Shown here: in pieces, positions 57,321 through 64,000 of the stretch
Layout: every line of letters begins with the position of its first letter
How positions within the stretch are numbered: the stretch's first letter is position 1
Assembly (NCBI GenBank): GCA_019695185.1
Contig: JAIBAN010000005.1
Span: 1-64,000, forward strand
DNA length: 64,000 bases
From: Blastocatellia bacterium
GTDB taxonomy: Bacteria > Acidobacteriota > Blastocatellia > Chloracidobacteriales > Chloracidobacteriaceae
Direction: 5' to 3'
Translations under genes and position numbers: made by a program
Notes under the pieces: generated by a model
What the model saw: only the letters and a program-made list of their open reading frames with translations
What the model was told of the DNA's origin: nothing
The model's database searches: none

Positions 57321-57625
57321 ATCAGCCAGTGTGAAGGGACTCGATTTTCTCTCTGACAGGGCTTGGTCAGGTTCCCCGGAATTGACCGGAGGATTGAAAA
57401 AAGCAGCGAAGTTGATTTATACAGGTTTGTTTCACTCTTTTTGATTGACTTCCGTCACGAATGTGAGAAAAAATCTGCCCCTCATCCGGAAAAATCTAGC
57501 TCAAAGCGGTCCAATTCAGCAGCAACTTGCGTGTGCCTGATGATCACACCCAGCAAGACGTGGGGTCGGTGGAAAACGGGCTCGTTGTGTGTTTCGGAAT
57601 CGTTGGCAGGGCATAACAAACCATT
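57321..57625. other. Intergenic region upstream of a response regulator
   Basis: A 305-base gap. It holds a possible promoter, TTGAAA (57394-57399) and TATACA (57418-57423) 18 bases apart, which would serve the response regulator at 57626. No hairpin or gene is seen. Confidence 0.3.
57394..57423 (+). promoter_or_regulatory. Possible sigma-70-like promoter
   Basis: TTGAAA and TATACA with an 18-base spacer; each has one or two mismatches to the consensus. About 200 bases upstream of the response regulator. Weak evidence only. Confidence 0.28.
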
Positions 57626-58015
57626 ATGGCTTCAAAAAAAATCCTCATCATTGACGATGAATTGGATATGGCACAAATGCTCCGTGTGATTTTGGAAACA
57701 CGTGGGTACCTTTGCTCAATTGCAACCAACGGCCGCGACGGACTGCAATCCATCCAAAACGAACATCCGGCCCTGGTCACCCTGGATTATATGATGCCCG
57801 GCATGACCGGTGCGGAGATGTTTCGCCAATTGCGGACCAACGAAACCTTTACGACGGTGAGCGATACTCCAGTCATCATGCTCACTGCCAAATCCGACAA
57901 TGAGGAAGAGCAAAAGGAGTTATTGTCTCTGGGGCTGGCCGCTTATTTGATTAAGCCGTTCAGTTACACAATTTTGCTGCAAAAGATTGATGAAACCCTG
58001 AAGAACCGAAAATAA
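57626..58015 (+). CDS. Single-domain response regulator
   Basis: A 129-residue receiver: ILIIDDELDMAQMLRVIL, Asp in LVTLDYMMPGMTG, VIMLTAKSDNEEE, AAYLIKPF. There is no output domain. It lies 302 bases before a REC-PAS-HK gene in the same direction, which is a possible partner, or it may receive from another kinase. Its insertion NETFTTVSDTP after the beta4 strand region is slightly longer than in CheY. Confidence 0.9.
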   Translation: MASKKILIIDDELDMAQMLRVILETRGYLCSIATNGRDGLQSIQNEHPALVTLDYMMPGMTGAEMFRQLRTNETFTTVSDTPVIMLTAKSDNEEEQKELLSLGLAAYLIKPFSYTILLQKIDETLKNRK

Positions 58016-58316
58016 CAGACAAGGGGTTTCCTGAGTTACCGGTAAACCCGGTGCTTCCCCGTGGACATGTCTTTTTCTCCGCAGCTTTTCCTCTCTGAAC
58101 CTGTTTTTTCTGCCACCTGCTGTCCCCGCCGACAGGATGGCTGTACTTTGAATGAAATCCCAGCAGACGTACAGACTTGTTTCAACTCCATTGGCTGGTT
58201 GATTTGGCTGCTTCCGGTTTGAGTTCTTCCAGGAAGAGCCGACACTCTTTGGCTGGTTGCAAACCCAATTCCCTGCCTCCTCTTTCAACTGCTTTTGGAA
58301 TTGGCTGGACCTGTTT
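58016..58316. other. Intergenic region between response regulator and REC-PAS kinase
   Basis: This 301-base gap has a dyad ACCGG-TAAAC-CCGGT (58038-58052) inside outer GGGG/CCCC bases, with no T-run directly after it, so a terminator is not clear. A second dyad CTTCC-A-GGAAG lies near 58230. No gene or heptamer array is seen. Confidence 0.35.
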
Positions 58317-60608
58317 ATGACCGCTAAAATTCTGATCGTCGATGACGACCCGGTGCAGCAAAAATTGATGCGGTTCATCCTCACGCAGGACGGCTATACC
58401 CTCACTGAAGCGGGAAACGGGCGGGAGGCGCTTGAGAAGTTTCAGGCGGAAACCCCTGATTTGGTGCTGTTGGACGCCCTGATGCCGGAACTGGACGGAT
58501 TTGAAACTTGTCAGGCCATTCGCCTGCTGCCCGGTGGCGAAGGGATTCCCCTCCTGATTGTGACCACCCTCAATGACGATGCTGCCATTACTCAGGTGTT
58601 CGCAGCCGGAGCCACCGATTACATCGCCAAACCCATCAATCGGGTCTTAATCCGGCAGCGGATTCGTCGCCTGCTCCACAGCCAAACCGCTGAAAAAGCC
58701 CTTCAAACCAGCGAAACCTATTTTCGGGCTTTGATTGAAAATGCCACCGACATCATTTCAGTGCTCGACCTGAGCGGCGTGATTCGCTATCAATCCCCTT
58801 CCGTTTACCGGATTTTGGGATATACCGAAGCGGAAATGATTGGGAAAAACAGTTTCGAGTTTCTCCATCCGGAAGACATCCCGCTCATTCAGAACCGCTA
58901 CCGGGAAATCCTGGCCGGGGATTTTTCGACGAGCACCGGAAGTGAATACCGCTACCGTTGTAAGGAAGGTTCCTGGCGGGTTTTTGAATCACGGGCGCGA
59001 CTGTTGCCCGCTGGCATGGGGCCGCCCGGCTTGATTGTCAATACGAGGGATGTGACCGAGCGGAAACAGTTTGAAGAGGCGTTGGCGCGCAGTGAAAAAT
59101 ATCACCGCTCCCTGATTGAAAACGTCACCGATTTGATCGTGATTTTGCAATCGGATGGCACGATTCGTTATACCAGCCCTTCCCTGGAACGGATTTCCGG
59201 CTTTCGGGAGGAGGAAGCCATTGGTGTCAACGCCTTTACTTTGATTCACTGGGACGATGTCCAAGAAGTCCTGACCAAATTTCACCAGGTGCAGGCCGGT
59301 GAAGTGCCAAACGGCGTTTTGATTGAATACAGGTGCCGGGTGAAAGGCGGGGCCTGGCACTATTTTGAAACCAAGCTCCATAATTTTTTGGACGATCCCA
59401 ATGTGGATGGATTTGTGCTCAGTGTTCGGGATGTGACCGAACGCAAACACGCAGAACTGGCCTTGAAATCGGCTGAAGCCCGAACCAGAGCCCTGGTGGA
59501 AGCCTTACCTGATGGCATTGCCCGCATCCGGCGTGATGGCGTGGTGCTTGATTACCGCCCCAATCGGGCCTTTGGCCGGCCACTGTTCCCGGCTTCGGTG
59601 ATTGGGGCACGCATCCAGGAATTTCTGCCCCGCGAATATCATGAACTGGCCTTGACGGCCATTGAGGAAGCCATTTCCACCAACCGCATGCATGTGGTCG
59701 AATTCAAGTTTCCTTTTGCGGAACAATGGGTGGACCTGGAAGCCCGCACAGTCGCCAGTGGTGAACATGAAACCCTCACCCTGTTTCGGGACATTACCAT
59801 CCAGAAAACGGCTGAACGGTTTATCGAAGCCCATTTGCAGGAACTGGCCGAAGCCAACCTCAAACTTCAGGAAATGGACCGGGTTAAATCCAATTTCACC
59901 GCCATGCTGGCTCATGATTTACGTTCGCCTTTGTCCGTGGTGCGCATGGCTTTGGAAGTGTTTGAAGGGCAGCAGGATTTGGATCCGGTTGCGCAGGCCA
60001 CGCTGTTTCAAACAGCCCATTCAAGCCTGGCCAAGGTATTGACGTTGATTGATGACCTGTTGGAGGTGTTCCGCTCGGAATCCACGGAAATCGAACTTCA
60101 ATGTGTCCACCTGCAACCGGATGAACTGCTGGGCCAGGCTGTCAAGGAAGCCCGCCTTGCCGCCCTTTCCAAACACATCACCGTAGAAGAGAATTTCCTG
60201 GAAAGTCCGTTGCCGTTGATTTCAGCCGACCCCAAACAGTTGGGGCGGGTATTTTCCAACCTGCTTACCAATGCCATCAAATTCACTCCGGAAGGCGGCG
60301 TGATTGTGGTCGAAGCCCAGCCTGCGCAAGGAAAGGGCGTCGAGACCGGACTGACTTTTCTGTCTGTGAAAATCACCGATACCGGCCAGGGAATCTCCGC
60401 CTCAGACCTGCCTTATATTTTTGACCCCTATCAACAAGCCCAATCTGAGCAGAAAAAACTGGGTGTTGGTTTAGGCTTGGCAATTGTCAAACGAATTGTG
60501 GCTGCCCATGGTGGCAATATCACGGTTTCCAGCAAGGCTGGGGTGGGAACCTGCTTCACCGTGATTCTGCCAACCGGTGGAAATGACGATTTGAGAATTG
60601 AGAATTGA
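58317..60608 (+). CDS. REC-PAS x3-histidine kinase
   Basis: A 763-residue soluble kinase. REC (1-120: ILIVDDDPVQQKLM, LVLLDALMPELDGFE, DYIAKPI), then three PAS domains (about 130-250 TETAE-type GYTEAEMIGK; 255-375 GFREEEAIGV; 378-490), HisKA with FTAMLAHDLRSPLSVVRM (His near 540) and HATPase (FSNLLTNAIKFTPEGG, DTGQGIS, LGVGLGLAIVKRI). An N-terminal REC means it is itself controlled by phosphotransfer, perhaps from another kinase. The ATG at 58317 agrees with the REC start. The last five residues (LRIEN) and the stop are encoded by the AATTGAG repeat. Confidence 0.93.
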   Translation: MTAKILIVDDDPVQQKLMRFILTQDGYTLTEAGNGREALEKFQAETPDLVLLDALMPELDGFETCQAIRLLPGGEGIPLLIVTTLNDDAAITQVFAAGATDYIAKPINRVLIRQRIRRLLHSQTAEKALQTSETYFRALIENATDIISVLDLSGVIRYQSPSVYRILGYTEAEMIGKNSFEFLHPEDIPLIQNRYREILAGDFSTSTGSEYRYRCKEGSWRVFESRARLLPAGMGPPGLIVNTRDVTERKQFEEALARSEKYHRSLIENVTDLIVILQSDGTIRYTSPSLERISGFREEEAIGVNAFTLIHWDDVQEVLTKFHQVQAGEVPNGVLIEYRCRVKGGAWHYFETKLHNFLDDPNVDGFVLSVRDVTERKHAELALKSAEARTRALVEALPDGIARIRRDGVVLDYRPNRAFGRPLFPASVIGARIQEFLPREYHELALTAIEEAISTNRMHVVEFKFPFAEQWVDLEARTVASGEHETLTLFRDITIQKTAERFIEAHLQELAEANLKLQEMDRVKSNFTAMLAHDLRSPLSVVRMALEVFEGQQDLDPVAQATLFQTAHSSLAKVLTLIDDLLEVFRSESTEIELQCVHLQPDELLGQAVKEARLAALSKHITVEENFLESPLPLISADPKQLGRVFSNLLTNAIKFTPEGGVIVVEAQPAQGKGVETGLTFLSVKITDTGQGISASDLPYIFDPYQQAQSEQKKLGVGLGLAIVKRIVAAHGGNITVSSKAGVGTCFTVILPTGGNDDLRIEN

Positions 60609-60741
60609 GAATTGGGAATTGGGAATTGGGAATTGGGAATTCCAAACCTTTAGCCAAGTCACATCCCCGTTGTCACCAAACCGAAGTTGACCATTGCCAA
60701 AGGTTGAATTCTCAATTTCCAATTCCCAATTCCCAATTCCA
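60590..60741. repeat. AATTGAG/GAATTGG heptanucleotide array pair, inverted
   Basis: Left arm (60590-60641): AATTGAG then GAATTGG copies. Right arm (60706-60741): complementary CTCAATT and CCAATTC copies in mirrored order, around a 64-base centre. It fills the gap between convergent kinase and DinB genes. AATTGAG matches the array at 21297-21425. Confidence 0.93.
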
Positions 60742-60752
60742 ATGATGAGTTT

Positions 60753-61322
60753 TTAGGCAGCCGGAAATTCAGGATGGGATTTGAGTTCCTCAAACTGAAG
60801 AAAATGCCGTTCGTTATGGACGGACACAAAAAGCACCCATTGGTAGAAATCCAGGTCCTCGAAAAACGGATGGGCATGAATGTGGCCTCGGACCGGTGCT
60901 TCCGTGGTGGAGATGTATTGAATCAGGGCATCGCGGCTTTTTCCAAATTCTGCAAAAAGTGGTTCCCGTTCAATCCATCTCCCGGTTGGCCGGATGAAAT
61001 CCGGTGCCTGGACTTTCATCCGGCGGTCCGGTACCGCTTTCAGGAGAAACCCTTCCTTGCCTCGAATTTCCGCAGCTTTGTCAGGGTTGGGTGGAGATTG
61101 CAGCACTTTGTGCAACAGGAGGCCGGAAAGCTGCACTTCACTGATGGCAATATGTTCGGCAATCTCTGCGGCAGACCATTGCCCTGGGTCTGCTTTATAT
61201 GCCCATTGGGTTGCGGAAAGCGGTTCAAAAAGACTGAAAAACTGTTGTTTGGTATGGTTCAGACGGTCGAGCGCCAACTGGCGTTCCTCCTCCGTCAGGG
61301 TAAGCAAAAGTGGGTCGGACAT
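60753..61322 (-). CDS. DinB-superfamily protein
   Basis: A 189-residue four-helix protein of the DinB_2 type. Metal-binding His residues are visible in WSAAEIAEHIAISE and in SVHNERHFLQFEEL, with a third likely near HIHAHPFF. These enzymes are often metal-dependent, thiol-related hydrolases or transferases; the substrate cannot be told. I chose the ATG at 61322; a longer frame from 61424 has no support. It is encoded convergently with the histidine kinase. Confidence 0.85.
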   Translation of the reverse strand: MSDPLLLTLTEEERQLALDRLNHTKQQFFSLFEPLSATQWAYKADPGQWSAAEIAEHIAISEVQLSGLLLHKVLQSPPNPDKAAEIRGKEGFLLKAVPDRRMKVQAPDFIRPTGRWIEREPLFAEFGKSRDALIQYISTTEAPVRGHIHAHPFFEDLDFYQWVLFVSVHNERHFLQFEELKSHPEFPAA

Positions 61323-61507
61323 AGAAAAACACGGTTTCCTTTCACTGACTGACTGCCCCCTTCCGCTACTGGTTTTCCACGTCCGACGGGCAAGCCGCAA
61401 CCCAAGTGGAAGCCCCACCAACAAAGTCGGAGTTTGGCTTCATGGTTGACGTTCTTCGCGGTCAAGAAAAACCAAAAACGGATGAAGGAGCAGGCAGCCC
61501 TACTGAA

Positions 61508-62200
61508 TTATTCGCCGTTGAGGCGTTGGGCCAGCCAGGAGTCGATATCGGAATAAGCCTGTTTGGGGACCTCGTGTCCGCATTCATAAAGCCGGAAGGT
61601 TACCTTGCGGGCCCAGGCTTCAAGTGCCGCGGCATTCGCACGGGTTCGGTCCGGAGTGTAAAATTCATCGCGTTCGCCTGCGACGTAGAGCACATCAAAC
61701 TGTCCCTGCCGGAACCGCTCGTTCGTCTGGAGGTCACCGGGAATCCCGCCACAAATCCCAATGACGCCTCGAATCCGCTCTGGAAACGTGAAGGCGAATC
61801 GAAAATTGAGAGCCACACTCTGGGAAAAGGCCATCAGGAAAACATAATTGGGGTCAACCAGTCCTTCTTCAGTGAGCGAATCAATGATTGAGGTAACGGT
61901 TTGGTGATGTAAGTGGATAGAGTCATGGGGTTTGTAGCTGGTCAGCCAGCCAAACCCAAATTTGAGCGGGTCGCCAAGGTTTTTCGGATAGACCAAATGC
62001 TGATGCGGCCCTTGCAGCGAAGCAATGACACAATCCTGTTTGAGCATTTTGCGGGCCTGCCACATCATCGACACCTTGTCGCCCCCATACCCATGCAGGG
62101 CAATCACGAGCGGGCGGCGTTTCCCTCCGTTGGGAGGCGCATACACGTCAAAATAGCATTTGAATTCCTGGGAAATGATTCGTTCGCTGGCTTCCGACAT
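61508..62200 (-). CDS. Alpha/beta-hydrolase esterase (PHB-depolymerase/Esterase D-like)
   Basis: A 230-residue serine hydrolase. LVIALHGYGGD is the oxyanion hole region, FLMAFSQSVALNF holds the nucleophile Ser, GERDEFYTPD the acid and YECGHEVPKQ the His of the triad. There is no signal peptide. It starts about 20 bases after the AlaX stop on the same strand, so the two are an operon. The substrate is unknown; a carboxylesterase or thioesterase role is likely. I chose the ATG at 62200 (CCAGGT-like ribosome site); a GTG at 62224 overlaps AlaX. Confidence 0.85.
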   Translation of the reverse strand: MSEASERIISQEFKCYFDVYAPPNGGKRRPLVIALHGYGGDKVSMMWQARKMLKQDCVIASLQGPHQHLVYPKNLGDPLKFGFGWLTSYKPHDSIHLHHQTVTSIIDSLTEEGLVDPNYVFLMAFSQSVALNFRFAFTFPERIRGVIGICGGIPGDLQTNERFRQGQFDVLYVAGERDEFYTPDRTRANAAALEAWARKVTFRLYECGHEVPKQAYSDIDSWLAQRLNGE

Positions 62201-62220
62201 ACCTGGTATCCCCCTTGTTC

Positions 62221-63399
62221 TCACAGATTTCCGGCTAGTTTTTCAAGTTCAACCGCAAGGTCGCAGGGAGCGGTCACTCCGCCCTGGGCAAATTCAGATT
62301 TTCCCCCTCCACGGCCACCAAATGTTTTCGTGAATTCCGTCATGGTTTTTCCACAATCAAAGGGTACTCCGGGAGCCGAGGCAAACACCAACCGAGGTCC
62401 GGCGGTCGTGCCCAGTAACGCAATGGTTTGCGGAGCCCCCACCAGGGCATGGGCCAGCAATTTGACCTCCTCCGGGTCGCGGTCAGAAAAGACCTCGGTG
62501 ACCACCCGCAGTCCGTTTGCAGGGGCTGTTCGTTCCAGGAGTTCACGGGCTTCGGCTTTGACGGCCAGGGTTGCCAAGTCTCGTATCCGTTTAGCCAGGG
62601 TTTTGTTTTCCTGCTGTAATTTGGCCACCAGTTCGGGGCCGGCTTCGCGGGCAGCCGAAAAAAGAGCTGCTGTTGTGAGGGCGGTCTGATGTGCGGTCCG
62701 ATAGTCGGTCAAGGCCCGCCCGCCACACAGAAATTCGACCCGGTACAGGTTTTTCTTGAAGCGCTCCCAGCCCCGAATCACAACCAGGCCGATTTCCCCA
62801 GTGGAACGGACATGGGTTCCGCCACAGGGTGAAAAATCAAAATCAGCAATCTCAATGACCCGGAGGCAGCCTTCGCGGTCAGTGGTTTTCCGAAGGGGCA
62901 ACGCCGGGTTGTTGCCGTCGGTGAGGTGAATCCGCACCGGACGGTTGTCAAAAACAACCGAATTGGCGAGGTTTTCCGCTGCCTGCACCATCTCAGCCGT
63001 CAGGTTTTCAATTTCAACATCAATCGTGGAGCTTGTCTCTCCCAGGTGAAAACTCCGGGTTTCGGCTTTGAGGGTTTGCAGGAACGCCTGCGACAAAAGA
63101 TGCTGTCCCGAATGTTGCTGCATGTGGTCACGGCGGCGTCCTGGGTCAACCCGACCAAGGACACTCCCGGCCAAGGGGGCATCAACCAGGTGGACCACCT
63201 GAGTTTCGCGGTCAATGCAATCAAGCACCTGGGCTGAACCGAGAGTTCCCCGGTCAAAAGGCTGGCCCCCACCAGTTGGATAAAAGGCAGTCTGGTCCAG
63301 CACCACTTCCCACTGGTCGCCCTGCGCCTCGCAGGTTTGCACCAAGGCGGAAAATTCAAGCACATGTGAATCCCGGTAATAGAGTCGTTCAGTCTTCAT
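62221..63399 (-). CDS. Alanyl-tRNA editing protein AlaX-L
   Basis: A 392-residue stand-alone relative of the AlaRS editing region. The N-terminal part has QTAFYPTGGGQPFDRG, the zinc-binding HSGQH and the CGGTHV site of the second-additional domain. The C-terminal part (about 300-392) is a DHHA1-like domain (FGGRGGGKSEFAQGG, Gly-rich). It hydrolyses misacylated Ser-tRNA(Ala) or Gly-tRNA(Ala), protecting against mistranslation. The DHHA1 tail marks the long (AlaX-L) type. The esterase gene follows in an operon. Confidence 0.94.
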   Translation of the reverse strand: MKTERLYYRDSHVLEFSALVQTCEAQGDQWEVVLDQTAFYPTGGGQPFDRGTLGSAQVLDCIDRETQVVHLVDAPLAGSVLGRVDPGRRRDHMQQHSGQHLLSQAFLQTLKAETRSFHLGETSSTIDVEIENLTAEMVQAAENLANSVVFDNRPVRIHLTDGNNPALPLRKTTDREGCLRVIEIADFDFSPCGGTHVRSTGEIGLVVIRGWERFKKNLYRVEFLCGGRALTDYRTAHQTALTTAALFSAAREAGPELVAKLQQENKTLAKRIRDLATLAVKAEARELLERTAPANGLRVVTEVFSDRDPEEVKLLAHALVGAPQTIALLGTTAGPRLVFASAPGVPFDCGKTMTEFTKTFGGRGGGKSEFAQGGVTAPCDLAVELEKLAGNL

Positions 63400-63673
63400 G
63401 GAAATGGATTAGGGTTGGGGTTGTTTGAGCGACGGTTGTTTGTTCGATGAAACCCAATAGTGCTTTGCTTTCGGGCGGAACGCAACCTGCCGGGACGGTT
63501 CCGTGACCTTTCCTGCTGCAGAAAGGTACGAACCGGAGGGGCTTGCCCCAGTCACTTTTTGGTTGCGGTGCAGCCTGAGAACAGAGACAATGCGCTTTCC
63601 TGAAATCCGCTTCGGCGAGCACGCCAAATCCGCACTTCTCAGCCTTTTGCTTTCCAAACCGTAAGGAGCTGCC

Positions 63674-64000
63674 ATGGCCGTTTTCACAACGAAAAACCCA
63701 CCCATCACCACTGTCGTCATCAGCCGTCCGGATGAGCGCAATGCCGTTGACAAAGCCACTGCCAACGAGCTTTCCGAGGCTTTTCGTGATTTTGAACAGG
63801 ACGAAACCGCCCTGGTGGGGGTGTTGCACGGCGACCAGGGAAATTTTTGCGCCGGAGCCGACCTCAAAGCCATTTCATCCGGCAAATTCAACCGGATTGA
63901 ACCTGACGGCGACGGGCCGATGGGGCCGACCCGGATGATTTTAAGCAAACCCACGATTGCCGCTATTTCCGGATTTGCCGTCGCAGGCGGCTTGGAACTG
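63674..64000 (+). CDS. Enoyl-CoA hydratase/isomerase family protein, 3' cut by window edge
   Basis: The first 109 residues of a crotonase-fold protein. VISRPDERNAVDKATANEL is the N-terminal block, GNFCAGADLKAI the conserved oxyanion-hole stretch and KPTIAAISGFAVAGGLEL the second part of the acyl-CoA site. TAAGGAG lies 8 bases before the ATG. It probably hydrates enoyl-CoA or isomerises a related acyl-CoA. The reading frame stays open to base 64000. Confidence 0.93.
   Translation, partial: MAVFTTKNPPITTVVISRPDERNAVDKATANELSEAFRDFEQDETALVGVLHGDQGNFCAGADLKAISSGKFNRIEPDGDGPMGPTRMILSKPTIAAISGFAVAGGLEL

Overview
The window comes from a Gram-negative, GC-moderate bacterium. The evidence is an OmpL-like porin, a patatin-Omp85 outer membrane protein, a lipoprotein and Tat or Sec signals. 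It carries very many phospho-signalling genes: three Hanks-type Ser/Thr kinases, five histidine kinases counting CheA, and many REC proteins. No rRNA, tRNA, transposase, phage gene or CRISPR was seen. Domain architectures and heptanucleotide repeats suggest Acidobacteriota (Blastocatellia-like), but that is inference and no marker gene is present.

Layout. 1-11.7 kb: a truncated membrane Ser/Thr kinase (-), two tandem GT21-like glycosyltransferases, an M14 peptidase-like protein, a secreted FmdE-like protein, then a hybrid histidine kinase ending in HPt that overlaps a REC-Ser/Thr kinase fusion. 11.8-28.2 kb: a minus-strand chemosensory locus of the Pil-Chp style. In transcription order it reads REC-DUF4388, TPR/Zn-ribbon/REC, CheY, CheW with a repeat-rich N-terminus, PilJ-like MCP, CheR, CheA with three HPt domains plus REC, CheB, double CheW, porin, and a second REC-DUF4388. 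The paralogous REC-DUF4388 genes bracket the locus. 28.6-41.7 kb: a REC-PP2C phosphatase, DsbD-like/redoxin fusion, glycine-zipper protein, patatin-Omp85, Tat-exported propeller protein, beta-helix/Ig-like protein, AspT-family transporter and DUF2231. 42-49.7 kb: an OmpR/HK pair, DUF5682, aldo/keto reductase, and a GlxA-type regulator overlapping a DJ-1/PfpI gene. 50-64 kb: class III FBPase, RsiV-like lipoprotein, PAS histidine kinase, a Ser/Thr kinase with a polytopic membrane tail, a response regulator, REC-PAS-HK, DinB, an esterase and AlaX pair, and the start of an enoyl-CoA hydratase.

How parts may work together. The chemosensory locus looks like a complete receptor-kinase-adaptation module with at least four output receivers, probably controlling type IV pili or a related function rather than flagella; no pilus gene is in view. 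The hybrid kinase and REC-Ser/Thr kinase look like one relay linking His-Asp to Ser/Thr phosphorylation.

The most unusual non-coding feature is a set of 7-bp tandem repeats (GGACTGA, TTCAGGG, AATTGAG, TTTGCGA, CTCAAAA, GGGTTTC). They sit between genes, often as two oppositely oriented arrays about 50-110 bp apart, and several supply the stop codon of the adjacent gene. A second dispersed element is a short hairpin with the stem-loop GCGCGAT-GAAACAA-ATCGCGC. These resemble in form the STRR repeats of cyanobacteria.
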